From Rhodospirillaceae bacterium (GTDB lineage Bacteria; Pseudomonadota; Alphaproteobacteria; CACIAM-22H2), in the NCBI GenBank assembly GCA_009694125.1, contig SHVT01000007.1:1-41423 (forward strand): a DNA stretch of 41,423 nt, written 5' to 3'. The notes under the pieces were generated by a model. That model was not told where the DNA came from. It ran no database searches and saw only the letters and a program-made list of their open reading frames with translations. Positions 31,394 to 41,423 of this stretch are shown in pieces. Within the stretch, counting starts at the first letter, position 1. The number at the start of each line of letters is the position of its first letter. A program made the position numbers and the translations under genes.

Positions 31394-31402
31394 GGCCGGA
31401 CC

Positions 31403-31636
31403 GTGGGCTGGGTCTCCGGCATTGCGACATTCCTGGTCCTCTGGTGGCTGGTGTTGTTCGCGGTCCTGCCCTGGGGCGTCCGCGCGCCGGATCGGGTCGA
31501 AAAAGGTCATGAAGTGGGAGCGCCCGAACAACCCCGGCTCTGGCTGAAGATGACAGTGACGACCGGTATTGCGATTGTCCTGTGGGGGTTCACCTTCTGG
31601 CTGATCGAAGCTGGACCGTTCTCTTTTCGTCGCTAG
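31403..31636 (+). CDS. DUF1467 family small membrane protein
   Basis: 77 residues from a GTG at 31403. Two transmembrane segments (about 5-25 and 50-69) flank a charged loop with WGVRAPDRVEKGHEVGAPEQ. I recognise it as the DUF1467 type, habitually located after mce and before proS in alphaproteobacteria; its function is unknown. Nine bases after mce and three before the glycosylase gene. Confidence 0.85.
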   Translation: MGWVSGIATFLVLWWLVLFAVLPWGVRAPDRVEKGHEVGAPEQPRLWLKMTVTTGIAIVLWGFTFWLIEAGPFSFRR

Positions 31637-31639
31637 AGC

Positions 31640-32221
31640 ATGTCGGGATATTGCGAGTCCGCGCCTGGTCATCCTTGGCACGGGCCTTACCATGATAGCG
31701 AGTATGGCTTTCCGGTCAGCGACGATCATGTGCTGTTCGAGAGGCTGACGCTCGAAATCAATCAGGCCGGGCTATCTTGGTTGATCGTGCTCCGGAAGCG
31801 GGCCGCCTTCAAACTTGCCTTCGCGGACTTCGATCCCTCTATCGTTGCCGCCTTTGGCGAACGAGATAGGACGCGCCTGCTGGCCGATGCCGGCATCATT
31901 AGAAACCGGAAGAAGGTCGATGCCGTCATCGAAAACGCGCGGCGGATCGTTGCCCTGCAGGATAGCCACGGAAGCTTTGCCGCTTGGATCGACGCTCATC
32001 ATCCGCTGCCGAAGGCGGATTGGGTAAAGCTGTTCAAGAAGACCTTTGTCTTCACTGGCGGCGAGGTCGTTGGCGAATTCTTGATGAGCATCGGGTATCT
32101 GCCCGGCGCTCACCGCGAGGATTGTCCCGTTTCTCCGCGAATTTTGAGGCTCAAACCAGCCTGGGCCCGGGCTCCGAAAACGACAAAGCCTGGATCAAGT
32201 AGTCCCCGATCCAGGCTTTGA
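31640..32221 (+). CDS. tag: DNA-3-methyladenine glycosylase I
   Basis: 193 residues. It removes 3-methyladenine from alkylated DNA. The Tag family helix-hairpin-helix fold is supported by YCESAPGHPWHGPYHDSEYG at the start, EINQAGLSWLIVLRKRAAF with the key glutamate, and GYLPGAHREDCP; Cys5 and the C-terminal H-x3-C are the zinc-snap residues along with the early histidine. The last 12 codons and the TGA stop lie inside a perfect inverted repeat, so the C-terminal tail (PGSSSPRSRL) is probably not conserved. Three bases after DUF1467, hence the end of the long operon. Confidence 0.9.
   Translation: MSGYCESAPGHPWHGPYHDSEYGFPVSDDHVLFERLTLEINQAGLSWLIVLRKRAAFKLAFADFDPSIVAAFGERDRTRLLADAGIIRNRKKVDAVIENARRIVALQDSHGSFAAWIDAHHPLPKADWVKLFKKTFVFTGGEVVGEFLMSIGYLPGAHREDCPVSPRILRLKPAWARAPKTTKPGSSSPRSRL
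32184..32220 (+). terminator. perfect 13-bp hairpin overlapping the tag stop codon
   Basis: CAAAGCCTGGATC (32184-32196) pairs perfectly with GATCCAGGCTTTG (32208-32220), an 11-base loop between. The arm's last TG are part of the TGA stop (32219-32221). The A-rich 5' arm and T-rich 3' arm can act as a bidirectional terminator, although no further T tract follows. It closes the run of genes beginning at nuoA. Confidence 0.65.
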
Positions 32222-32408
32222 CGACCCTCCCCAAACTTGGACCGCGCGACATTACGTCGCGCCATCGTTTGGTGAGCAAACTATAGTAGAGGGCATTTTT
32301 GGAGTCATCATGTTTCTAACCTCCGCGGCATTTTGGAATGAAATTAGGTGGGCGCCGCGCCTCGGGCTATTATTGTTGCCTTAACCTGACTTGGGTAGGG
32401 TTTGGCCC

Positions 32409-32889
32409 ATGCGCGGATTGGCTTGCATCATCGTGGTGCTGTCCCTGGCAACGCTGGCGGCGGCGCAGACCGTCAAGATAACCTCGGCGGATTGCTCGCG
32501 GCTGGTGACCAAACATGTGCCGTCGCCCGACGTGGCCTACACGCCCGGGGTTGACGTGCGAGGCCGTGCGGTGGCGCCTGCCGACCTCGGCGGCGCTCCG
32601 CAGATCAGGATTCCCGACCAAAAACATCCCGATCACAATCGATTTGCAGAAGCGCCTTGGGATTCCGGCCAATCCCAATCTGTTCAAGCCCGAGGCTCAG
32701 CTTGGAGTCGTGTCGTTCAAAGACGGCAAAGTCTTCTATGACGGCCAGCCGATCGGCGATTCGGCTCAGGCCGCCATCCGCCGCGGAGTGCCAAAAAATC
32801 ATGGCGCGGCCACGCTGAGGGCTGCCCACGCCCGGCCTGGACATTGTCGACCCGGGCATTACGTTGCCATGGCTGAGGGCTTTCCCTAA
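32409..32889 (+). pseudogene. frameshifted gene for a small secreted hypothetical protein
   Basis: From ATG 32409 the product begins with a signal peptide (MRGLACIIVVLSLATLAAA) and continues VKITSADCSRLVTKHVPSPD, with VDVRGRAVAPADLGG further on. After a five-A run at 32620-32624 the frame becomes unconvincing, while the +1 frame gives the natural continuation IPITIDLQKRLGIPANP, then LGVVSFKDGKVFYDGQPIGD, open to the TAA at 32887-32889. One extra A explains the break. A second shift near 32775-32790 is possible: the third frame reads AECQKIMARPR then TGA (32816-32818), a more compact end. I recognise the general family as periplasmic hypotheticals of Rhodospirillales; function unknown. Could be real decay or sequencing error. 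Confidence 0.7.
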
Positions 32890-32934
32890 AGTCGAGTCCC
32901 AGTCACAAGACCATTCTCAACGCGAATTCCCTCC

Positions 32935-34257
32935 ATGCGTCTAACCTCCTATTTTCTGCCCACTCTGCGGGAGACGCCCAGCGAGGCGCAGATCGTTTCC
33001 CACCGCCTGATGTTGCGGGCGGGGCTGATTCGTCAGTCGAGCGCAGGCATTTATAGCTGGCTACCGCTGGGCCTGCGTGTGCTGAGGCGCATCGAACGGA
33101 TCGTGCGCGAAGAGCAGGACGCGGCTGGCGCCCAGGAACTTCTCATGCCGACGATACAGCCCGCCGAGCTGTGGCGGGAATCGGGCCGGTACGAGGATTA
33201 CGGCAAGGAGATGCTGCGCATCAAGGACCGGCACGAGCGAGAGATGCTCTACGGCCCGACCAACGAGGAGCAGATTACCGACATCGTTCGTCAGGCGATC
33301 AAGACCTATCGCGATCTACCGAAGCTGCTCTATCACATCCAATGGAAGTTTCGCGATGAGGTCCGCCCGCGATTCGGGGTGATGCGTGGCCGCGAATTCC
33401 TGATGAAAGACAGCTATTCCTTCGACCTCGATTATGACGGGGCGGTGCGTGCCTATAACCGGATGTTCGTGGCCTATTTGCGGACTTTCGCCCGCATGGG
33501 ATTGAAGGCCATCCCGATGCGCGCCGATACCGGCCCCATCGGCGGCGATCTGAGCCACGAGTTCATCATCCTGGCGGAGACCGGGGAAAGCCAGGTTTTT
33601 TGCGACAAAGCTCTGGTCGAACTCGATATCCTCGATACCGAGATCGACTATCGCGCCGATCTGCGGCCGGTGGTAGACCGTTGGACCGGGCCCTATGCCG
33701 CCACCGATGAGAAACACGATCCCGCCGCGTTCGAGCGGCTCCCCGCGGATCGCCGGCTGCAAGCCCGCGGCATCGAAGTCGGCCATATCTTCTATTTCGG
33801 CACGAAATATTCAAAGGCCATGGGGGCGGCCGTGACCGGTCCAAAGGGCGAAACCGTCGCCATGGAAATGGGGTCGTACGGCATCGGTGTTTCGCGCCTC
33901 GTCGGCGCCATCATCGAGGCGAGCCATGACGATGTCGGCATCGTTTGGCCGGAAAGCGTGGCGCCCTTCGCCGTTGGCCTGATCAATCTTCGACCGGGGG
34001 ACACCGGCTGCGACGGTGCCTGCGACGACATTTACGGAAAGCTCCGAACCGCCGGAATCGAAGTGCTCTACGATGATCGGGCGGAAAGCCCCGGGGCGAA
34101 ATTCGCAACCGCCGATCTGATCGGCTTGCCCACCCAGATGGTCATCGGGCCGCGCGGTCTTAAATCCGGGACGATCGAGGTTAAGCGCCGCCGCACAGGG
34201 CAGCGCGAGGAGATGTCGGCCGACGCCGCGCTCACGATGCTGATGGCCCAAAGGTAG
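32935..34257 (+). CDS. proS: prolyl-tRNA synthetase, short (editing-domain-less) type
   Basis: 440 residues, class II synthetase charging tRNA-Pro. Motif 2 is in [20 protein letters not shown], the proline-binding TNEE is in [13 protein letters not shown], and motif 3 is [17 protein letters not shown]. The about 180-residue INS editing domain found in E. coli ProS is absent; residues run almost directly from the catalytic core half to the other (about 225-255 as a short linker). The C-terminal anticodon-binding domain is intact. Short ProS is usual in alphaproteobacteria; Ala-tRNA-Pro is then cleared by trans-editing proteins. No clear promoter was seen ahead of it. Confidence 0.96.
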   Translation: MRLTSYFLPTLRETPSEAQIVSHRLMLRAGLIRQSSAGIYSWLPLGLRVLRRIERIVREEQDAAGAQELLMPTIQPAELWRESGRYEDYGKEMLRIKDRHEREMLYGPTNEEQITDIVRQAIKTYRDLPKLLYHIQWKFRDEVRPRFGVMRGREFLMKDSYSFDLDYDGAVRAYNRMFVAYLRTFARMGLKAIPMRADTGPIGGDLSHEFIILAETGESQVFCDKALVELDILDTEIDYRADLRPVVDRWTGPYAATDEKHDPAAFERLPADRRLQARGIEVGHIFYFGTKYSKAMGAAVTGPKGETVAMEMGSYGIGVSRLVGAIIEASHDDVGIVWPESVAPFAVGLINLRPGDTGCDGACDDIYGKLRTAGIEVLYDDRAESPGAKFATADLIGLPTQMVIGPRGLKSGTIEVKRRRTGQREEMSADAALTMLMAQR

Positions 34258-34260
34258 GCG

Positions 34261-35497
34261 ATGTTTTCGGCCTTCGAGCGCATGATGGCCGCCCGTTACC
34301 TGCGGGCGCGCCGCCAGGAAGGCTTTATTTCGGTCATCGCCGGTTTTTCGCTGCTTGGCATCGCCCTTGGCGTGGCGACGTTGATCATCGTCATGGCGGT
34401 GATGAACGGCTTCCGCCAAGAACTTCTCGGCCGGATTCTGGGGCTCAACGGCCATTTAACGTTGCAATCGACGCGTGGCGCGTTGACCGATTTCGATACC
34501 ATCGCGGGGCGTGTGCGTTTGGTGCCGGGTGTCGTGGCGGTGCGGCCGATCATCGACGGCCAGGTCATGGCGACGGCGAACAACGTCGCCTCGGGTGCTC
34601 TCGTGCGCGGGATGCGTCCGGCCGACCTCGCCGCCCACTCCGTCATCGCGGCCAACGTCGTTCAGGGCAATCTCGACGACAATTCCGGCGACGACGCGGT
34701 CGTGATCGGTCATCGCCTGGCGCAAAAACTGGGGCTGCGTGTCGGCGATTCGATCACGCTCATTTCGCCCCAGGGCACGGTAACCGCCTTTGGCGTGTTG
34801 CCGCGACTGCGCGCCTATCGCGTGGTCGCAACCTTCGACATCGGCATGTACGAATATGACAGCAGCTTCGTTTTCATGCCGCTTCCGGCGGCACAGATCT
34901 TCTTCCGGTTCGATGGCGCGGTGAGCGGATTGGAAGCGATCATCGACGATCCCGACCGCGTCGGACAATTGCGCCAGCCCATCGTCGAGGCCGCCGGCGA
35001 TTCGGTCCGCATGGTCGATTGGCAGCAGGTGAATTCCAGTTTTTTCAACGCGATCCAGGTTGAGCGGAACGTCATGTTCCTGATTCTGACGCTGATTATC
35101 CTGGTCGCTGCTTTCAACATCATCTCCAGCCTGATCATGCTGGTGAAAGACAAGTCACGGGATATCGCCATCCTGCGCACCATGGGCGCGACGCGTGGAA
35201 TGATCATGCGCATCTTTTTCTTAAGCGGCGCCAGCATCGGGTTCATCGGTACGGCGGCGGGGTTCGTGCTTGGCCTCACCTTCTGCGCCAATATCGAGTC
35301 GATCCGCCAGGCCATCGAAAGCCTATCGGGTGCGAAGCTTTTCGCGGCCGAGATCTACTTCCTGTCGCGCCTGCCGGCGCGGGTTGAGCCGTCGGAAGTC
35401 GCCACGGTCGTCATCATGGCCTTGGGCCTGTCGGTGTTGGCCACGATCTACCCCTCCTGGCGCGCGGCGCGCCTCGACCCGGTGGAGGCGCTGCGTT

Positions 35498-35505
<8 letters not shown>
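34261..35505 (+). CDS. lolC: lipoprotein-releasing ABC transporter permease (LolC/LolE family)
   Basis: 414 residues. Inner-membrane permease that extracts outer-membrane lipoproteins and hands them to Lol[21 protein letters not shown] precedes the first helix; a large periplasmic domain spans about residues 50-265; three further helices follow (about 275-300, 322-345, 375-398). The coupling segment [20 protein letters not shown] contacts LolD. Only one permease gene is present, so it may act as a homodimer (LolF-like); lolC is used by convention. Overlaps lolD by eight bases. Confidence 0.93.
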
Positions 35506-37734
<2,229 letters not shown>

Positions 37735-37779
37735 GACAGCGCCGCCGGCCTCCAGCCGTGAACCGATGACGCGTCGCCC

Positions 37780-39312
37780 ATGACTCCGGGCGCGCGCGTC
37801 CAGGCCGCAATCGACATGCTCGACACTCTCGACGCCAGCCGCATCCCTGCAGATGTCGCGGCCGGGGACTATTTTCGCAGCCGGCGTTACATCGGGTCGA
37901 AGGATCGGGCGGCCGTTGCCCAGCTTTTCTACGGCGTGCTGCGCCTGCGGGCGCAACTAGATTGGTGGATCGAGCGGCTTGGCGGCGGGCGGTTGAATTC
38001 CAGGAGCCGCGCGATCGCCTATCTGGCGGTGGGACAGGGCTGGAAAGCCGAGGACATCCTCGATGCCTGCGATGGCGGTCAACATCGCCCGGCGCGGCTC
38101 GACGACTCCGAATTGAACCTGGTCCGCCGCGCGGTGGGCCATAGGGCCGAACATCGCGACCAGCCGGATTGGGTGAGGTTCAACTATCCGGAATGGCTCC
38201 ATCCCGCGCTTTCCGAATTCTACGGGCGCGATTTGGCCAAAGTGCTCGCCGGGCTGGCCGTGGCGGCGCCGCTCGATTTGCGGGCGAACCGGCTCCGCAC
38301 CACCCGACCCGACGCTCGTCGCATGTTGAAAGATGAGGGGGTCGACGCGCGCAGTACGCGCTGGTCGCCATTCGCCCTACGCGTCGACGGCCGGCCGCCG
38401 CTGGCCTCGCTGGAGGTGTTTCGTGGCGGATTCGTCGAGGTCCAGGACGAAGGCTCACAACTGGCTTCGATGCTGGTCGGAGCGCGGCCGGGAATGCGGG
38501 TCGTGGATTTCTGCGCCGGTGCTGCCGGCAAAACGCTTGCCATGGCCGCTGAGATGGAGAATCGCGGTCACATCGTCGCCTGCGATATCTCGGCCACCCG
38601 TTTGAAGGGTGCCACGCAGCGCTTGAGGCGGGCCGGCGCCTTTAATGTGGAGTTGAGGACGTTATCGTCCGAGCGCGACAAGTGGGTGAAGCGACATCTG
38701 GGCGAATTCGATCGCGTATTGGTGGATGCGCCCTGCACCGGAACCGGGACCTGGCGTCGCAATCCGGACGCAAAATGGACCATGCGGCCGGAGGACATCG
38801 TCGAGCTGAAGGCCCTTCAACTTCGCATCCTGGACAGCGCCGCCCGGTTGGTGAAACCGGGGGGCCGGCTGGTTTATGTTACCTGCTCTCTATTGCGTGC
38901 CGAGAATGAGGAGCAGGTGGACTCGTTTCTCGCCTCCCACGAAGGTTTTGCCGTGCTGCCGTTGCCCGAGGTCTGGGCGGCTACGATTGGCGGCGCGCCG
39001 CCGGACGGTTCCGGTGATCGCTACCTTCGCCTCGACCCGGCACGGCATGAAACGGACGGCTTCTTTGTCGCCGTGCTGGAACGCGCTGGGCAGGCTACGG
39101 ATTCGGTCAGGCATCGGCCCCCCGCGGAGGCGCGGCTGGCAACGATTGAGGAGCCCAGCAAGGGTCGCCCCTTGCCAGGGAATCCGGCAAAGATGCGGGA
39201 GCCCGGCGGGCATCGCCCCCCACCGGCGAGGCCGGTAAAGACTCAGGAATCCGGCGGGCATCGCGCGCAGGGCAAACGACCGCGTACTCGCAGGCCGCGA
39301 GGGACGGCATGA
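37780..39312 (+). CDS. rsmB: 16S rRNA (cytosine-5) methyltransferase, RsmB/NOP family, with repeat tail
   Basis: 510 residues. The N-terminal 130 residues form a NusB-like RNA-binding region (VQAAIDMLDTLD, GSKDRAAVAQLFYGVLR). The SAM-binding core begins VVDFCAGAAGKTLAMAAEM. The two catalytic cysteines of the m5C family are Cys319 (DAPCTGTGTWRRNPD) and Cys369 (VYVTCSLLRAENEEQV). The site is likely C967 by RsmB homology, though other NOP paralogues methylate elsewhere. From about residue 441 an arginine/proline-rich disordered tail carries four degenerate 16-17 residue tandem repeats, not part of the usual enzyme. Overlaps the acetyltransferase gene by four bases. Confidence 0.88.
   Translation: MTPGARVQAAIDMLDTLDASRIPADVAAGDYFRSRRYIGSKDRAAVAQLFYGVLRLRAQLDWWIERLGGGRLNSRSRAIAYLAVGQGWKAEDILDACDGGQHRPARLDDSELNLVRRAVGHRAEHRDQPDWVRFNYPEWLHPALSEFYGRDLAKVLAGLAVAAPLDLRANRLRTTRPDARRMLKDEGVDARSTRWSPFALRVDGRPPLASLEVFRGGFVEVQDEGSQLASMLVGARPGMRVVDFCAGAAGKTLAMAAEMENRGHIVACDISATRLKGATQRLRRAGAFNVELRTLSSERDKWVKRHLGEFDRVLVDAPCTGTGTWRRNPDAKWTMRPEDIVELKALQLRILDSAARLVKPGGRLVYVTCSLLRAENEEQVDSFLASHEGFAVLPLPEVWAATIGGAPPDGSGDRYLRLDPARHETDGFFVAVLERAGQATDSVRHRPPAEARLATIEEPSKGRPLPGNPAKMREPGGHRPPPARPVKTQESGGHRAQGKRPRTRRPRGTA
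39100..39282 (+). repeat. degenerate 48-bp tandem repeats in the rsmB 3' end
   Basis: Units start at 39100 (51 bp), 39151 (48 bp), 39199 (48 bp) and 39247 (partial). In frame they encode 16-17 residues of the form E-P/S-G-G-H-R-P-P-P-A-R-P-V-K-T-Q. Units 3 and 4 share CCGGCGGGCATCGC. They keep frame, so the tail grows without breaking the gene. Confidence 0.75.
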
Positions 39313-39857
39313 CGATCGTCCGCCGCGCGACCGTAGACGACGCCTCATCCATCGCCCGCGTCCATGTCGAGACTTGGCGGGCGTCTTATGCCGGTATCCT
39401 TCCGGATTCGGCCCTTGTGAAGATGTCGGCCGACCGCCAGCGTTCCTCCTGGTCGAGGGTGCTGAACCGGCTCGAGGGCCATCAGACCGTGCTGGTCGCC
39501 GAAGCAGCGAGCGGCGTCATTGGGTTCGGCAGTTGCGGCTCGATGCGCGCCGGATCCGGACTGGCCTATCGGGGCGAGGTATTCACTCTCTACGTCGACA
39601 CCGATCACCAGGGACAAGGGGCCGGAAAGGGGCTTCTGGCGGCTTTGTTCCGATCCTTGATCGAACAGGGGATGAACTCCGCTCTGCTTTGGGTATTGGC
39701 TGCCAACCCGGCGCAATTTTTCTACCAGGCGATGGGTGGAAATCGCGTTGCCGAGCGGCATGAACTGCTTTGGGGCGCGACTCTTCCGGAAATCGGCTAT
39801 GGCTGGGCGGATCTTTCGCGCACGGTCGGCGCCGGCGGTCCCTGTTCGGTTTCATGA
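39309..39857 (+). CDS. GNAT family N-acetyltransferase
   Basis: 182 residues. Acetyl-CoA binding motif A is visible as [20 protein letters not shown], preceded by the beta-strand GEVFTLYV, and the N-terminal segment [31 protein letters not shown] is typical of the family. The C-terminal motif [20 protein letters not shown] resembles the region after the splay. The acceptor substrate is unknown: it could be a protein N-terminus, an antibiotic or a small amine. Starts in the rsmB stop (ATGA), so probably co-translated; guaA follows after 22 bases. Confidence 0.85.
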   Translation: MTIVRRATVDDASSIARVHVETWRASYAGILPDSALVKMSADRQRSSWSRVLNRLEGHQTVLVAEAASGVIGFGSCGSMRAGSGLAYRGEVFTLYVDTDHQGQGAGKGLLAALFRSLIEQGMNSALLWVLAANPAQFFYQAMGGNRVAERHELLWGATLPEIGYGWADLSRTVGAGGPCSVS

Positions 39858-39879
39858 AAGGCGAAAGGTACGGACACAA

Positions 39880-41423
39880 GTGACGGACCGCGTTCTCGTT
39901 CTCGATTTCGGCGCGCAGTACACGCAGTTGATCGCCCGGCGGGTCCGGGAAAGTGGGGTGTATTGCGAAATCCGGCCTTACAATGTGTCGTCGCAGGCCA
40001 TCGTGGAGTTCGCTCCGAAAGCGATCATTCTGTCGGGTGGGCCCGCCTCGGTGGCGGCCACCGGAACGCCGCGAGCCCCCGACATTGTGTTTAAGCTCGG
40101 CGTGCCGTTGCTCGGCATCTGTTACGGCGAGCAGACGATGTGCGCGCAGCTTGGCGGCGTGGTCGAGCCTTCCGACCATCGCGAATTCGGTCGCGCCTTC
40201 ATCGATGTGACCGGCGATTGCCGGCTGTTCGAGGGCATCTGGAAGAAGGGCAACCGCCAGCAGGTGTGGATGAGCCATGGCGACCGCGTGGTCGCCTTGC
40301 CCGTTGGATTTGCGACTGTCGCCGTCAGCGACGGCGCCCCCTTCGCCGCCATCGCCGATGACAGCCGCCGATTCTATGGCGTCCAATTCCACCCGGAGGT
40401 CGTCCATACCCCGAGCGGCGCGGCCTTGCTCCGCAATTTCACAAAAGGGGTCGCCGGTTGCGCTGGGGATTGGACCATGTCGGCTTTCCGCCGCCTCGCC
40501 GTGGATCGCGTGCGGGCGCAGGTCGGCAAGGGCCGCGTCATCTGCGGTCTTTCCGGCGGCGTCGATTCGGCGGTCACCGCCGTCCTGATCCACGAAGCCA
40601 TCGGTGAACAACTCACCTGCGTGTTCATCGATCACGGCCTCTTGCGGACAAACGAGGCGGAGGAAGTCGTCTCCCTGTTTCGCAACCACTACAACATTCC
40701 GCTGATCCACCGCGATGCGAGCGAGACTTTCATTGGCCGTCTCGCCGGAATCGCCGACCCGGAAAAGAAACGCAAGATCATCGGCTCGTCCTTTATCGAT
40801 CTGTTCGAGGAGGAGGCGGACAAGGTCGGCGGCGCAGATTTTTTGGCGCAAGGCACGCTTTATCCCGACGTCATCGAATCGGTTTCCTTCACCGGCGGGC
40901 CGAGCGTCACCATCAAATCGCACCACAATGTCGGGGGTTTGCCCGAACGCATGCGGATGAAGCTCGTGGAGCCCTTGCGCGAGCTGTTCAAGGACGAGGT
41001 GCGGGTGCTGGGCCGCGAACTTGGCTTGCCCGAAGCCTTCATCCGCCGCCATCCCTTCCCCGGTCCCGGCCTCGCCATCCGTATCCCCGGCGAGGTGTCG
41101 GCGGAGAAGCTCGCGATCCTGCGCCGGGCGGATTGGATCTTCATCGACGAAATCCGCAAAGCCGGACTCTACGACGCGATCTGGCAGGCCTTCGCCGTGC
41201 TTCTGCCGGTGCGTACCGTCGGCGTCATGGGCGACGCCCGTTCATACGATCAGGTTTGCGCCCTGCGGGCCGTCACCTCGACCGACGGCATGACCGCCGA
41301 ATCCTTCGCCTTCTCGCATGAATTCCTGACCGGCTGCGCCACCCGCATCGTCAACGAAGTGCGCGGCATCAACCGCGTGGTCTACGACGTGACGTCGAAA
41401 CCGCCGGGGACGATTGAGTGGGA
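39880..41423 (+). CDS. guaA: GMP synthase (glutamine-hydrolysing), truncated by the window edge
   Basis: 514 complete codons from a GTG at 39880 to the edge; the last residues read KPPGTIEW, and the family normally ends one residue later, so only the last codon and stop are missing. Converts XMP to GMP with glutamine ammonia. The class I amidotransferase domain has Cys81 ([10 protein letters not shown]), His171 and Glu173 (FHPEV). The ATP pyrophosphatase P-loop is SGGVDS (225-230), and [11 protein letters not shown] and [12 protein letters not shown] follow. GTG is chosen because the nearby ATG (39854) runs into a stop after nine codons. AAAGG precedes by about 12 bases. Confidence 0.96.
   Translation, partial: MTDRVLVLDFGAQYTQLIARRVRESGVYCEIRPYNVSSQAIVEFAPKAIILSGGPASVAATGTPRAPDIVFKLGVPLLGICYGEQTMCAQLGGVVEPSDHREFGRAFIDVTGDCRLFEGIWKKGNRQQVWMSHGDRVVALPVGFATVAVSDGAPFAAIADDSRRFYGVQFHPEVVHTPSGAALLRNFTKGVAGCAGDWTMSAFRRLAVDRVRAQVGKGRVICGLSGGVDSAVTAVLIHEAIGEQLTCVFIDHGLLRTNEAEEVVSLFRNHYNIPLIHRDASETFIGRLAGIADPEKKRKIIGSSFIDLFEEEADKVGGADFLAQGTLYPDVIESVSFTGGPSVTIKSHHNVGGLPERMRMKLVEPLRELFKDEVRVLGRELGLPEAFIRRHPFPGPGLAIRIPGEVSAEKLAILRRADWIFIDEIRKAGLYDAIWQAFAVLLPVRTVGVMGDARSYDQVCALRAVTSTDGMTAESFAFSHEFLTGCATRIVNEVRGINRVVYDVTSKPPGTIEW

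Noticed and set aside
32310-32384. 24-codon open frame with GGAG ahead, in the AT-richer gap after tag
   Set aside because: It has a plausible ribosome site and a hydrophobic product, but no conserved feature and no promoter I could place; too short to support without translation data. The rest of 32222-32408 shows nothing recognisable.

Overview
The window reads as one stretch of core chromosome from a high-GC alphaproteobacterium, most like the Rhodospirillales and relatives. The basis is protein flavour and gene order: tRNA-Leu(UAG)-tig-clpP-clpX-lon-hup, separate nuoC and nuoD inside a complete nuoA-N cluster, then birA-coaX-rnj-mce-DUF1467 and proS-lolC-lolD. These are arrangements I associate with that class; the genus cannot be fixed from sequence alone. 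There are 35 intact or edge-truncated protein genes, one frameshifted gene, one transposase remnant and three tRNAs. I see no prophage, CRISPR array, toxin system or biosynthetic cluster.

Layout. 1-147: tail of an IS630-type transposase. 268-3847: a phosphofructokinase with the pyrophosphate-type signature, a convergent secreted Sel1-repeat protein, and the NAD(P)HX repair enzyme Nnr. 3960-10546: tRNA-Leu, then protein quality control (trigger factor, ClpP, ClpX, Lon) and the nucleoid protein HU with its own promoter and terminator. 10682-13316: tRNA-Val and tRNA-Asp, separated by mtnA overlapping a periplasmic di-heme peroxidase-like gene. 13507-27713: all 14 subunits of respiratory complex I in order A to N, mostly with overlapping or nearly touching genes. 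27710-32221: the same tight gene string continues without a visible break into biotin ligase, type III pantothenate kinase, RNase J, methylmalonyl-CoA epimerase, a small DUF1467 membrane protein and 3-methyladenine glycosylase, ending in a strong hairpin on the last stop codon. 32409-32889: a secreted hypothetical protein gene broken by at least one frameshift. 32935-36190: proS, lolC, lolD. 36271-41423: guaB, rsmB with a repeat-bearing tail, a GNAT acetyltransferase and guaA, which runs off the right edge within about one codon of its expected end.

How the parts fit: the window is housekeeping in character (proteolysis, respiration, CoA and biotin cofactor supply, translation, lipoprotein export, GTP synthesis). 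The less ordinary items are the pyrophosphate-type PfkA homologue, the mtnA/di-heme pair lying between two tRNAs, the run-on from complex I into cofactor genes, the degenerate 16-residue tandem repeats ending RsmB, and the broken secreted gene. I did not find a clearly undescribed system here; the findings are graded accordingly.
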